NCBI GenBank assembly: GCA_013215165.1
Contig: JABSRG010000004.1
Coordinates: 33,777-97,776 of the forward strand
DNA from: Opitutales bacterium
GTDB lineage: Bacteria; Verrucomicrobiota; Verrucomicrobiia; Opitutales; JABSRG01
Length of the DNA stretch: 64,000 bases
Reading direction: 5' to 3'
A model generated the notes under the pieces. That model did no database searches, was not told the origin of the DNA, and worked only from the letters and a program-made list of their open reading frames with translations. Position numbers and translations under genes: made by a program. How positions within the stretch are numbered: position 1 is the stretch's first letter; each line of letters starts with the position of its first letter. Of this stretch, positions 54,431 through 63,494 are shown one piece after another.

Positions 54431-56938
54431 TCAGAGCGAGGCACGGATTTTCTCTACTTCAAAGCACTCGATGATATCGCCCTCCTCGTAGGAATTGATA
54501 TCCTGAAGATGAATACCGCATTCGTAGCCAGCACGCACTTCTGATACGTCGTCCTTGAAGCGTCGCAGGGTATCAATCTTAGCCTCGCCCACCATCTCGC
54601 CTTTGCGCATGAGACGCGCCTTGGCATTGCGGGAAATACCACCGTCGATCACCATGCAACCAGCCACTTGACCACGACCAATACTGAAGACCTGGCGAAT
54701 TTCAGCGCTACCGACCTTCTTTTCGCGCAATTCGGGATCGAGTAGATCGGCCATGGCTTCGGTTACCATATCCAACAACTCATAAATGATGCTGTGTTGG
54801 TAGATATCGATACCGTGGTGTTTCGCCAGACCTTGCACACCATTTTCGATACGGACGTTGAAGCCCAGAATCGCAGAACCCGCCGTGGTTGCCAGAGTCA
54901 CGTCAGCTTTGGTGATTGGGCCAACAGACCCAGAAATGACCTTCAATTCGACTTTGTCAGAGTTTATTTCCTCCAGGCTTTGTTTGATCGCCGCAAGCGA
55001 GCCACTGACGTCCGACTTAAGGATAACGGAGTAGACTTTCTTCTGCTGGTTTTCGATCGCTGCAAACAGATCGTCAATCGTCGCTCCACCTGCTATACCT
55101 TGTGTGCTTTGCTGGCTCGCCGCCATCTTCGCCTCGTGGATTCGCTCTTCTACGATTTTCTTTGCTTCACGCTCGTTCTTTACAGTTTCGAAACGCCCAC
55201 CCACATCGGGAGCATCCGACCAGCCAATAATCTTGACCGCTGTAGCTGGCGTAGCGGTCTTCACCTGCTTACCGTGCTCATCAAGCATCGCACGCACACG
55301 GCAATAACACTCGCCACAAACAATCGCAGCACCTGGCTTGAGCGTTCCCTTCTCGACAATGATCGTCGCGCTAGCACCACGGCCTTGTTCGACCTGTGAT
55401 TCAATCACAATCCCAGCAGCCTTAGCGTCAGGATTTGCGCGCAACTCCATGATCTCAGACTGGAGATTGATATTGTCTAATAATTCTTCAACGCCGTCGC
55501 CGTTAAGCGCAGAGATGGGAACACAGAGGGTTTCCCCACCCCAGTCCTCAGGAGCAATTCCGTGTTCTTGCATCTGAGTCTTCACGCGATCCAAATTGGC
55601 TCCTTTAGAATCCATCTTGTTCACGGCGACCACCACCGCATTTTGCGCCTTTCGGGCAAATTTGAGCGCCTCATCGGTCTGCGGCATGAAACCGTCATCT
55701 GCAGCAACGACCAAAATCGCGATGTCGGTCACGTTCGCGCCCATTTCACGCATCGCAGAAAAGGCTGCGTGGCCGGGCGTATCGATAAATGACATGACAT
55801 GGTCCGCATGTTTCACTCGATAGGCTCCGATGTGTTGGGTAATCCCACCCGCCTCGCCATCCGCTACATTCGCCTTGCGCACGGCATCCATGAGCGTGGT
55901 CTTTCCGTGATCTACATGGCCTAAAATACATACCACCGGAGGACGCGGCTTAAGGAATTTCTCGTCATCTTCATCCGGCACATCCTCTTTCTTTTTCGCC
56001 TCCTGGACAAATTCACCGCGATGTCGAATCTCCAGCTGCACGCCATGGTTTGCTGCGATGCGCTTGGCGACGTCTTCTTCAACCGCACCATTCATGGAGG
56101 CGAAAATACCCATTTCCATAAACTCAGCGATGAGCCGGAAACTCTTTACTCCCAGCACGTCCGCCAAATCTCTCAAGACAACCGGCGGTTTCATCGTCAC
56201 CTGGCGCATTTTCTTTTCACCCTCGTCCTCACCGGCAGTCTCTGAAGGAGCGTCGCCGGAGGGCGGTGTGGCAGCACCAGGAGGCACCATAGCTTTTGGA
56301 GCACTCGCAACCGGAGGCCGTCCCGCCATACCCGGTGGTGGCGTCTTGGCCGCTGGAGCACCCGCTGCAGGGCGAGCCATCGGAGGGGCGGTCGTTTTCG
56401 GAGCATCACCAGTCGATGGAGCCGCTTTGACTCCCGACGGAGCAGCGGTTGCAGGACTTGTCTTGGGCGCTGCTGGAGAAGAAGATGTTCCTGCTGGAGC
56501 CCGTGGGGGCACGGCTTTTCCGGGTGCTACTCGAGGAGGCGCTGCGCTCCCTGGGCCCTTAGGCGCGGGAGGTGTCTTCGGAGCCGGCGCAGGGGGCGTC
56601 GGCGTCAAACCTGCAGCTGCATTACGCTTTGCTTCAGCTTCAGCCTTCTTGGCTGCCTCACGTTCTTCACGTTCACGATCAATATCTTCCTTACTGCGCA
56701 CAATCGCTCCGGGTGGAATACCCACTGCCGGTTTTTTGGGCTCGGAAGGAGATTCTGAAGTGACCGCGGGTTCCTTTTCCTCAGTCTTGGTAAATTCTTC
56801 GCGTAGAGATTCGGCTGAGATGTTGTCGATCGTGCTAGATACGCTTTTCACCTCATACCCACGCTGTTGCAGGAGCTCAACGAGCTCCTTGTTTTCCATC
56901 CCGATTTCTTTGGCTAATTGGTGTATCCGTATACTCAT
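54431..56938 (-). CDS. infB: translation initiation factor IF-2
   Basis: GTPase that places initiator tRNA on the ribosome. 835 aa. The N-terminal IF2-N helix-turn-helix is followed by a low-complexity Ala/Pro/Lys-rich linker (about 60-235). The G domain starts at about residue 330: [12 protein letters not shown] (G1), D-T-P-G-H-A-A-F (G3), N-K-M-D (G4). Domains II, III and C2 complete it. The linker makes a long antisense ORF on the plus strand that should be ignored. It lies 68 bases after the nusA stop. Confidence 0.96.
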   Translation of the reverse strand: MSIRIHQLAKEIGMENKELVELLQQRGYEVKSVSSTIDNISAESLREEFTKTEEKEPAVTSESPSEPKKPAVGIPPGAIVRSKEDIDREREEREAAKKAEAEAKRNAAAGLTPTPPAPAPKTPPAPKGPGSAAPPRVAPGKAVPPRAPAGTSSSPAAPKTSPATAAPSGVKAAPSTGDAPKTTAPPMARPAAGAPAAKTPPPGMAGRPPVASAPKAMVPPGAATPPSGDAPSETAGEDEGEKKMRQVTMKPPVVLRDLADVLGVKSFRLIAEFMEMGIFASMNGAVEEDVAKRIAANHGVQLEIRHRGEFVQEAKKKEDVPDEDDEKFLKPRPPVVCILGHVDHGKTTLMDAVRKANVADGEAGGITQHIGAYRVKHADHVMSFIDTPGHAAFSAMREMGANVTDIAILVVAADDGFMPQTDEALKFARKAQNAVVVAVNKMDSKGANLDRVKTQMQEHGIAPEDWGGETLCVPISALNGDGVEELLDNINLQSEIMELRANPDAKAAGIVIESQVEQGRGASATIIVEKGTLKPGAAIVCGECYCRVRAMLDEHGKQVKTATPATAVKIIGWSDAPDVGGRFETVKNEREAKKIVEERIHEAKMAASQQSTQGIAGGATIDDLFAAIENQQKKVYSVILKSDVSGSLAAIKQSLEEINSDKVELKVISGSVGPITKADVTLATTAGSAILGFNVRIENGVQGLAKHHGIDIYQHSIIYELLDMVTEAMADLLDPELREKKVGSAEIRQVFSIGRGQVAGCMVIDGGISRNAKARLMRKGEMVGEAKIDTLRRFKDDVSEVRAGYECGIHLQDINSYEEGDIIECFEVEKIRASL

Positions 56939-57006
56939 GCGACGTGTCGTCTATCTTATCCTGTGGGTGCTTTTTCTATCTGGAGTTTCGTTTCGGGCAG
57001 AGGCAA

Positions 57007-58248
57007 TTAGGCGAGAAACTCAGATACTTTTGAGATAACCGTATCCGCTTCGTCTTCGGTGAAGCCGATGCTAACAAGATCTTGAGCCGTAACACCCTCG
57101 AAGACTTCGGGGCTTACAAATCCACAAGCGACCAGACGTCCCGCCAGCTCGTTGTCGAGGCCAGGAATAGAAGCTAAGCCCTCTTCAGCACGGCCCAGGC
57201 GCTCATCAAATCCAACGGGACGCTCCTCTGCCTTAGCGATATCAAGCTTCCAACCGAGTAGGCGTGAAGTCAGCCGCGCGTTTTGGCCGCGGCGACCAAT
57301 TGCAACGGAGAGATCGTCTTCGGATACTTCGAAGTAGATCAGGCGCTTGGCTTCGTCGATCTTCACATTGCGTGGCAGTGCTGGCTTGAGTGCCTCTTCC
57401 AGCATCTGTGTCGGATCCTCGAAGTAACGGACGATGTCAATCTTCTCACCACCCAGCTCTCTCACAATGCTCTTCACGCGAGCACCACGGGCACCGACAC
57501 AGGCGCCGACTGGATCGACCTTGGGATCTGAGGTATCGACTGAAATTTTTGTCCGGTAGCCGGGCTCGCGAGACATACTCTGGATAGTGACAGTGCCATC
57601 GGCGATCTCCGCTACTTCCAATTCGAACAGTCTCTTCACAAACCGTGCATTGGATCGGGAGAGGACGAGATCCGGCCCGCGATTTCCGCTTTCGATCTTC
57701 AAGAGTAAGCAGCGAATACGCTCGCCGGGCTGGTAATCCTCGCCAGGAACACGCTCCCTGGGCGGCAAAATTGCCTCAGCCTTACCGATATCTACAATCA
57801 AATCCCCACGCTCACGACGTCGAACTGTGCCTGAGATAATATCTCCTACTTGGTCTTTGAAATCGTCATAGATCCGCTCTTTTTCAAATTGACGGATGCG
57901 TTGCATAATCGCTTGGCGAGCCGTCTGTGCGGCAATGCGTCCTAAGAACGAGGGATCTATTTCCTTTTCTGCGATATCACCCAACTTTGGCTCGTCGAGG
58001 AACTCCCCCGCCTTACTGATATGGATCTCAGTCTGTGGGTCTGAAAGGGAATCTACGACGACCAACTGGGTCCAAGCGTTCATCGCACCGGTGCGAGGAT
58101 TAATCTCAACGCGGATTTCCTGACCCGCGTTAACACCCTTGGTTGCTGCGCCCTTGATGGCACCAGAGATAGCTTGGATCATGTCATCGCGACCGATCCC
58201 TTTCTCTTTTTCCATGTATTCAAGGACTGATAAAATTTCGTTGCTCAT
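57007..58248 (-). CDS. nusA: transcription elongation factor NusA
   Basis: Binds RNA polymerase and nascent RNA to regulate pausing, termination and antitermination. 413 aa. Order: N-terminal domain, S1 domain (about 132-200, with [14 protein letters not shown]), KH1 and KH2 ([11 protein letters not shown]), and a C-terminal helix-hairpin-helix (I-P-G-L-D-N-E-L-A). The usual upstream rimP gene is absent; a terminator-like hairpin lies instead in the leader. This is the first gene of the nusA-infB-rbfA-DHH-truB-ribF-pdeM operon. Confidence 0.96.
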   Translation of the reverse strand: MSNEILSVLEYMEKEKGIGRDDMIQAISGAIKGAATKGVNAGQEIRVEINPRTGAMNAWTQLVVVDSLSDPQTEIHISKAGEFLDEPKLGDIAEKEIDPSFLGRIAAQTARQAIMQRIRQFEKERIYDDFKDQVGDIISGTVRRRERGDLIVDIGKAEAILPPRERVPGEDYQPGERIRCLLLKIESGNRGPDLVLSRSNARFVKRLFELEVAEIADGTVTIQSMSREPGYRTKISVDTSDPKVDPVGACVGARGARVKSIVRELGGEKIDIVRYFEDPTQMLEEALKPALPRNVKIDEAKRLIYFEVSEDDLSVAIGRRGQNARLTSRLLGWKLDIAKAEERPVGFDERLGRAEEGLASIPGLDNELAGRLVACGFVSPEVFEGVTAQDLVSIGFTEDEADTVISKVSEFLA

Positions 58249-58270
58249 GGCAGGCGGTAAATGGGAAGCA

Positions 58271-58296
58271 AAAAAGCGGGTGATCGCCCGCTTTTT
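58271..58296 (-). terminator. terminator-like hairpin in the nusA leader
   Basis: GCGGG (58276-58280) pairs with CCCGC (58287-58291), flanked by A5 and T5 so it would work in either direction. Read on the minus strand it ends in a T-run about 22 bases upstream of the nusA ATG. No gene ends upstream in that direction, so it may attenuate nusA rather than stop another operon. Confidence 0.7.
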
Positions 58297-58370
58297 AAAG
58301 AAGTAGGTGTGTTAGAAACCTAGAATCAACAACGCACAGCCATGACTGTCAAGGGACCGTTTGAGGGATT

Positions 58371-58776
58371 TGAATATGCGGGCCTAATTGAGGGGACGGG
58401 GAGTTCTTTGCACTGGATATGCAACGATCACCGTAAAAGAGAGGAGCTATTACTCGCTATCCCTGTTACCCGTCGGTGCCCTTGTTGTGGTTGGGGCGCT
58501 CTGTCGGCTCGCGTCTTCGATTTGGATCGAGGTAGGGAGGGTCACGCACAATCGTTGTCGTTGTCGAGATCCCGTCGACTACGAAAACGACCACGATAGC
58601 GACAACGAGACGAGATACGAAAACCGCTGGAGGGCGGTGCTTTGTCGCCGCCGGTGGCCTGTTGCTTGGGCGGTCGTTCCAATCGATACGCAAACCGCGA
58701 GCCGACAGAGCAGCTCAACTACAACAGAGGCAGTTGGGGCAATCTCCCCGCTGTTTCAATTGCACCCTGAATATGC
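58371..58776 (+). mobile_element. MITE-like element with perfect 9-bp target duplication
   Basis: The element proper is 58380-58767 (388 bp). Terminal inverted repeats: left GGGCCTAATTGAGGGGACGG, right ending CGCTGTTTCAATTGCACCC. It is flanked on both sides by TGAATATGC (58371-58379 and 58768-58776), a perfect 9-bp target duplication. The interior carries GGCGCTCTGTCGG and a run of CGTTGTCG/CGACAACG-type inverted repeats; no transposase. A plus-strand 229-codon ORF across it has no recognisable product. The remaining bases to 58867 contain no supported gene. Confidence 0.85.
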
Positions 58777-58867
58777 AATCTCGTCGTGGGATAACAAATA
58801 CGCCCACGACAGAGACACCGATCCACTAAAAACCGACCCCATGAGCAGCGGTCAGCGCGAGCCTATT

Positions 58868-59848
58868 CTAAGACAAAAGTGCCGCCAGCAATTCTTTAAT
58901 CCGGGAAGCTGCGCTCATCTTAGCGATCCATTGTTGCGGCAAATTGCTTGCACCCAAGCGCGCCCCGATCCAACTGCCAACAATCGCGGCGCGCCCTGCA
59001 CTGTCGCCCCCAGCACGGATGATGTCCAAAATCGCCGATTCAAATTCTTCGTTGTGTTTTGCAGTAGCCTGAACTGACGACGGGAAGCTACAAATCAACG
59101 GACAGCTCTGTCCAAGTTCGTCGGTAGCATCGACCACGGTTTTGTGCTTCAGGTCAAAAGCTTCTTTCGTCTTGCGGAGGAGTTCGACACTGAAACTACC
59201 CACTGCATCCATTTCGGACTCAGCCCGATGAAATGCGCTGTGCACATCGCGGCCGTTAAGTAGCTCGAAAAGAATGAGTGCGTGAGCCTGGCAGTAAGCG
59301 ACGGCACGGTCGTTATTCTGCCGAACTCGGGTCAAGGTTTCGACCTGTTCGAGCAGTGCAGTCTTCGTTTCGAGTCCATTTTTCGCGACAAACCAACCGA
59401 CAAAGATTGCTAAGCTCGAGATGGTGGCCAATTGATCATCATCAGCACCTTCCTGAAAGGAGTAGGTGTCCGCATCGCCAGCAGCGACCGCGTTTTTATA
59501 ATTTTCAATGGTACCGCGAGTGGCAGCGTCGAAATAGCCCGCATAGCCCTTCTTCGGATCTATCGACTCGACAAATCGTTTTCCATAAGAACGGGCATCA
59601 AACTGATCGACTTCAGCGAGCGCCTCCAAGAGCACCAGTGAGGCGTCGCCATAATGGGTGAAGTCTCCCGAGAGTTTGCCTGCGTGATAATGGCCGTCGG
59701 CGGGACTTTCAAAGCCCTGAATGCCGCCGGGGAACTGTTGGGCGAGGTCCGTAGTATTATAAATCCAATGCGCACCCAACGCCGCGGCGTCGCCGAGGAA
59801 CTGTCCGAGGATCATGCCCTCGATTCGATTTTTCAATGAAGCATCCAT
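58868..59848 (-). CDS. ADP-ribosylglycohydrolase family protein with altered metal site
   Basis: A 326-aa helical protein of the DraG/ADP-ribosylglycohydrolase family. The N-terminal G-M-I-L-G-Q-F-L-G-D-A-A-A-L-G-A-H-W near 11-28 is characteristic. The catalytic T-D-D motif is replaced by T-H-Y-G-D-A-S (64-70), and the C-terminal G-G-D-T-D-x-N-A motif reads G-G-D-S-A-G-R-A, so two of the usual Mg-binding acidic residues are missing. Close bacterial relatives with Y-G-D are known. Whether it hydrolyses ADP-ribose bonds or has another use is open. No target ADP-ribosyltransferase is nearby. Confidence 0.8.
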   Translation of the reverse strand: MDASLKNRIEGMILGQFLGDAAALGAHWIYNTTDLAQQFPGGIQGFESPADGHYHAGKLSGDFTHYGDASLVLLEALAEVDQFDARSYGKRFVESIDPKKGYAGYFDAATRGTIENYKNAVAAGDADTYSFQEGADDDQLATISSLAIFVGWFVAKNGLETKTALLEQVETLTRVRQNNDRAVAYCQAHALILFELLNGRDVHSAFHRAESEMDAVGSFSVELLRKTKEAFDLKHKTVVDATDELGQSCPLICSFPSSVQATAKHNEEFESAILDIIRAGGDSAGRAAIVGSWIGARLGASNLPQQWIAKMSAASRIKELLAALLS

Positions 59849-59931
59849 GCAAGAACCGCTAGATAATCATCATGAAAAAACAAGTATAGGAACGTTTATA
59901 TGACGCTCAGAGACCGAAAAACGGAAATCAG

Positions 59932-60876
59932 CTAGATCTTTCGCAACTTGCTCACCCGTCCTCCGATAATCCACTCGGCCAGGTAAATATTGCCCGAGGC
60001 ATCCATGACAGCACCGTGAGGACTAATACATTTCCCTGGAATACGGATGCGTGGGTTGATCTGAGGCCATGCAGGTTTGGCACAGATGGCGTCGTTTTCG
60101 CCAATGTGGCAGATCAGTTGATCGTCTTTGTCACAGAGGGTGATCCGAGCCTTAAGTTCGGGAATAATCGTGATATCACCCTGGGCTGAAAAACCATCGG
60201 GGCTGGTCATGAAGTCTTCGCCGAAGCAGCGTTTGAATTTACCCTCAATATCAAAGACCTGCACGCGTGCGTTGCCGCGATCTGCAATGTATAATTCAGG
60301 CTCGCCTTTGCTATAGTCGATCCAGCAACCGTGCGGACACTTAAAACGCCGTGCCCCGTCGGAACCGTCAATACAGCCAATATATACGCCATCGCTGTTA
60401 AACCGGTGCGCTACCGACGCACCATAACCATCGACCAACCAGATGTCTCCATTACCGCCGCTTTCGGCCCGAGCCTGATCTGCCCAAGTGGGTATATATT
60501 TCTTCTCCGAATAGGCAGGATGCGTCAGCTCAGGCTTAATACTCAGGAGCACATCACCATCGAGATTGGCTTTGTGCGCGACCGCCAAATGCTCATCGAC
60601 GAGCCAGAGATATTCATCCCCGCCCTCTTCTCCGATGTGTATACCGTGTGCACCCGGGTAGTCGCCCCAGCTCTTCACCAGCTCGCCGTCAGGCGAATAG
60701 AATAAAACAGCCGGTGAGGCCTGATGAAAGATAACAACATGACCATCCTTGGTGACCACTACGCCATGAGTCCGTCCGTTTTCATCCCCAATAGGTGACC
60801 GAGGCACCGTGATCCAGTTTTCAATCCACTCATAGCTGCCAAGCGGTGTATCAGTTATCGCGGAAGTATTAGACAT
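59932..60876 (-). CDS. NHL/six-bladed beta-propeller protein
   Basis: A 314-aa protein built of repeated beta-propeller blades: H-G-V-V-V-T-K-D-G-H-V-V-I-F, G-A-H-G-I-H-I-G, P-H-G-C-W-I-D, Y-I-A-D-R-G-N-A-R-V-Q-V-F-D, and S-P-H-G-A-V-M-D-A-S-G-N-I-Y-L-A-E. It has no signal peptide, so it is probably cytoplasmic. Such proteins include lactonases and peptidyl-amidating lyase-like enzymes, but no catalytic set can be assigned. Isolated from its neighbours by 83 and 131 bases. Confidence 0.75.
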   Translation of the reverse strand: MSNTSAITDTPLGSYEWIENWITVPRSPIGDENGRTHGVVVTKDGHVVIFHQASPAVLFYSPDGELVKSWGDYPGAHGIHIGEEGGDEYLWLVDEHLAVAHKANLDGDVLLSIKPELTHPAYSEKKYIPTWADQARAESGGNGDIWLVDGYGASVAHRFNSDGVYIGCIDGSDGARRFKCPHGCWIDYSKGEPELYIADRGNARVQVFDIEGKFKRCFGEDFMTSPDGFSAQGDITIIPELKARITLCDKDDQLICHIGENDAICAKPAWPQINPRIRIPGKCISPHGAVMDASGNIYLAEWIIGGRVSKLRKI

Positions 60877-61007
60877 GATAAATTAAATTTATCTCCCCAG
60901 AGAGCTTCGAGCGGACCCATTATTGTCAAAGAAAAAGAAAGCAGTGGAGCAGTCCTCATTCGATAGCGAACGACTCGTCCCAGCCTCTACAGCTTTCCAT
61001 GAGAAGC

Positions 61008-61484
61008 TCAACGGACCCAAACGAAATGCTTGAGTTTGTTGTTCAAGGGCGAGTCCACTACCAGCGAACCGTCTAGAAGCTTCACTTCAAGAACGAGGAG
61101 TTTTTGCTGAACGAAGCTTCCGAGGATCCATACACCCGACTCGGGGTTTTCTAGTACGGACACTTCAAAGGTTTCCTCTGCTCTATCAGAACGCATGTGC
61201 CAACTGCGTGGTCCGAAAGTTATGATGGTATTACGCGATTCCTCGACATCGGGCTCACCGAGCGGAGTCCTCCGGGAGGCAGTCATTGAAACAGTATAGT
61301 CCAAGCGCCATTCCCCGAGAAGCATCGGAGGCAGATCTTCGCCGCCTTCGACCACAGCACGGTCGGAACGCTCGTTTTCGACCTTGTCTGCGGGAAAAAA
61401 GCTAAAGTCCTGGATAAGCGCTAAGGCGAACCCAAGGATCAAGATAATGAATGCGATGATACTGCCTTTGACCCAAATATTCAT
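61008..61484 (-). CDS. membrane-anchored small protein of unknown function
   Basis: A 158-aa protein from the ATG at 61484, preceded by a good Shine-Dalgarno (GGAGG about 6 bases upstream on the minus strand). An N-terminal helix (I-I-A-F-I-I-L-I-L-G-F-A-L-A-L-I) anchors it; the remaining part is beta-rich and likely exported, containing L-L-G-E-W-R-L-D-Y-T-V. Not recognised. It overlaps the DUF445 stop by 4 bases, so the pair may act together at the membrane. Confidence 0.65.
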   Translation of the reverse strand: MNIWVKGSIIAFIILILGFALALIQDFSFFPADKVENERSDRAVVEGGEDLPPMLLGEWRLDYTVSMTASRRTPLGEPDVEESRNTIITFGPRSWHMRSDRAEETFEVSVLENPESGVWILGSFVQQKLLVLEVKLLDGSLVVDSPLNNKLKHFVWVR

Positions 61485-62104
61485 CCCATTCCTCCGGTGA
61501 ACCAAATGAGAGCCACTTGGAGGCAGCCCACGACAAAGCCCAAAACAAAGCCTAATCGTTCAATGGTCTTAAATTCCTTTCTGGCCACCTCCATCACGAT
61601 GGACTCAAGACGGTCCAAGTCGAACTCTTGAATCCGCTGCTCGACGATATGCTTCACATCAAAGTTACTCTCAAACTTCGTGGCAATTTTCTCCATCAGG
61701 ACCTCTCCCTCTTTATCTATTTCCTCAAGGGCCATGTTCTCAAGCGATTCGACGGCCTGATCATTTACAAAATTCCCCACTAATGGAATTCCCTGAAGCT
61801 TCGGAACTAAGCGTTGGCGGATCAGACGAGATACGGCCGTGCGCAGGCCAGGTTTGATATCTACACCTCGGATTTTGTCATGAATTACATGATTACTGAC
61901 CAGCTCGCGTTCAATGATCTCAGCCGCCTTCGCCGCGAGTTCCGGTTGACGTCGCGGAATGAGCCCCTGCCAAGTAACGAGACCCAGAACCCGCTGAGGG
62001 CGCTGAGGGCGGAAAAGCATCTTGATGGCGACCCAATTAGTAAGCCATCCAATGAATGCTGTTATAAAGGGGATCGAAAAGATTATGATCGTTTTTGCAG
62101 TCAC
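61481..62104 (-). CDS. DUF445 family membrane protein
   Basis: Member of the DUF445/YheB-like family. 207 aa if translation starts at GTG 62104; a TTG at 62134 adds ten residues. An N-terminal helix (I-P-F-I-T-A-F-I-G-W-L-T-N-W-V-A-I-K-M-L-F-R-P) is the family signature; a long amphipathic helical region follows, and the C-terminal helix (L-G-F-V-L-G-F-V-V-G-C-L-Q-V-A-L-I-W) re-enters the membrane. Molecular function unknown. It is divergent from the exonuclease gene. Confidence 0.8.
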   Translation of the reverse strand: MTAKTIIIFSIPFITAFIGWLTNWVAIKMLFRPQRPQRVLGLVTWQGLIPRRQPELAAKAAEIIERELVSNHVIHDKIRGVDIKPGLRTAVSRLIRQRLVPKLQGIPLVGNFVNDQAVESLENMALEEIDKEGEVLMEKIATKFESNFDVKHIVEQRIQEFDLDRLESIVMEVARKEFKTIERLGFVLGFVVGCLQVALIWFTGGMG

Positions 62105-62148
62105 ACTGGTTCGACAGTCGGAGAAAAACCTCAAGGGTAAGCAATGTC

Positions 62149-63168
62149 ATGAGCTCAGGAGCAACGCAAAAGTGGGGAAATGGCTTGGTCGAGCTAAGTC
62201 GAGCAGGCCTTTACTGTCCCAAAGGGGGGTTTCATATCGACCCCTGGAAAGGCGTTGATCGTGCACTCATCACCCATGGTCATGCGGACCACACACGCGT
62301 CGGAAGTAGCCATTACACCTGTGCGGATATTGGACTGCCCATTTTAGAACTTCGCCTTGGCAAAAAGGCACCGATCGAGGGTTGGCCCTATGGAGAACGG
62401 CGTCGATTAGGGGATGTTTGGGTCAGCTTTCACCCGGCCGGACATGTCTTGGGCAGCGCGCAGATTCGTATAGAGTCGGGCGAAAACGTCACTGTAATCA
62501 CAGGGGATTACAAACGTCACTGGGACCCGAGTTGCCATCCCTTTGAAGTGGTTCCTTGCGACACATTCATTACTGAGTCCACCTTCGGCCTTCCCATTTA
62601 TCAATGGCCCGACCCGTCCGCTGAGTTCGAAAAAATAAATACCTGGTGGCGCAGGAATAGCGAGCAAGGACGCACATCGGTGATCTATGCTTATTCGCTC
62701 GGCAAAGCACAACGCATCCTCGCCGGCATCGATCCAAAAATTGGCCCCATCGGCGTGCATCGAGCAGTGGACGAATTTCTGCCAATTTACCGCAATGCTG
62801 GTTTTCCGATTCCGGAAACAGTACGGATTGGCTCAGAGAATCCTCAAATCATAAAGGGAAGCGGTCTCTTTGTCCTACCCCCATCCGCCGAAGCAAAATG
62901 GATGTCAAAGCTGGGCCCCTCATCAGAGGCAGCAGCATCAGGCTGGATGCGCGTCCGTGGCATGCGTCGTTGGCAGTCTTATGACCAGGGGTTTGTGATC
63001 TCCGACCACGCAGACTGGCCGACCCTGCATCAAACAATCCAGGAAACCGGAGCCCACCACATTGGCGTCACCCACGGCTACACCACCGAAATGGTCCGCT
63101 ACCTCCGCGAAGTGGGTCATAACGCCTTTGAAGTGCCCACTTGGTTTACGGGGGACAGAGAAGATTAA
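62149..63168 (+). CDS. ligase-associated DNA damage response exonuclease (MBL fold)
   Basis: A 339-aa beta-CASP/metallo-beta-lactamase-fold nuclease. The metal site is T-H-G-H-A-D-H-T-R near residues 46-54, with H-P-A-G-H-V-L-G-S-A near 92-101 and S-D-H-A-D-W at the C-terminal side. I chose the ATG at 62149; an upstream ATG (62095) would overlap the divergent DUF445 gene. In other genomes this exonuclease is encoded with Lhr helicase, ATP-dependent DNA ligase and PdeM; here it is separated from pdeM by 11 kb, with no ligase or helicase in the window. Confidence 0.85.
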   Translation: MSSGATQKWGNGLVELSRAGLYCPKGGFHIDPWKGVDRALITHGHADHTRVGSSHYTCADIGLPILELRLGKKAPIEGWPYGERRRLGDVWVSFHPAGHVLGSAQIRIESGENVTVITGDYKRHWDPSCHPFEVVPCDTFITESTFGLPIYQWPDPSAEFEKINTWWRRNSEQGRTSVIYAYSLGKAQRILAGIDPKIGPIGVHRAVDEFLPIYRNAGFPIPETVRIGSENPQIIKGSGLFVLPPSAEAKWMSKLGPSSEAAASGWMRVRGMRRWQSYDQGFVISDHADWPTLHQTIQETGAHHIGVTHGYTTEMVRYLREVGHNAFEVPTWFTGDRED

Positions 63169-63222
63169 GAAGAGCCTAAAATCTCCTTGCGAAGGGTTCG
63201 TACTGTCCTCTAAGCAACTCAA

Positions 63223-63450
63223 ATGCGCGTGATCCTTTGGTTATCTGTATCGTTTCTTTTCTGCAGCACTCTCCTGATGGGCCAAGCTCCAGGACTAGAG
63301 CCTGAACGACTCCTTAGGCCTCCAACGATTTTCGACCCGGCCATGTCTCCGGACGGCAAACACATCGCCTACTCCGCCGAGCATAAGGGAGAACGCGTCG
63401 TCATCATCCTAGATGAGGAGATGAATCCATTCAAATTATTAACTCGCTAA
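63223..63450 (+). pseudogene. N-terminal fragment of an S9-type peptidase, interrupted
   Basis: A 75-aa fragment with signal peptide (L-W-L-S-V-S-F-L-F-C-S, cleavage after M-G-Q-A) and the first beta-propeller blade typical of S9/DPP-IV-like peptidases: I-F-D-P-A-M-S-P-D-G-K-H-I-A-Y-S. It stops at 63450, immediately before an IS630-type element, so the gene was probably cut by the insertion. The remainder, if present, lies beyond the right edge. Confidence 0.7.
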
Positions 63451-63494
63451 TATAATACATGACTTTCACCCATGCATCATTCATCCTTTCAGGC

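Noticed and set aside
56058..57038. 326-codon plus-strand ORF opposite infB
   Set aside because: It is the antisense of the GC-rich Ala/Pro/Lys linker of IF-2; low complexity and lack of any domain indicate a shadow.
58388..59077. 229-codon plus-strand ORF across the MITE-like element
   Set aside because: It runs through the repeat and into the antisense of the ADP-ribosylglycohydrolase-like gene; no domain or motif.
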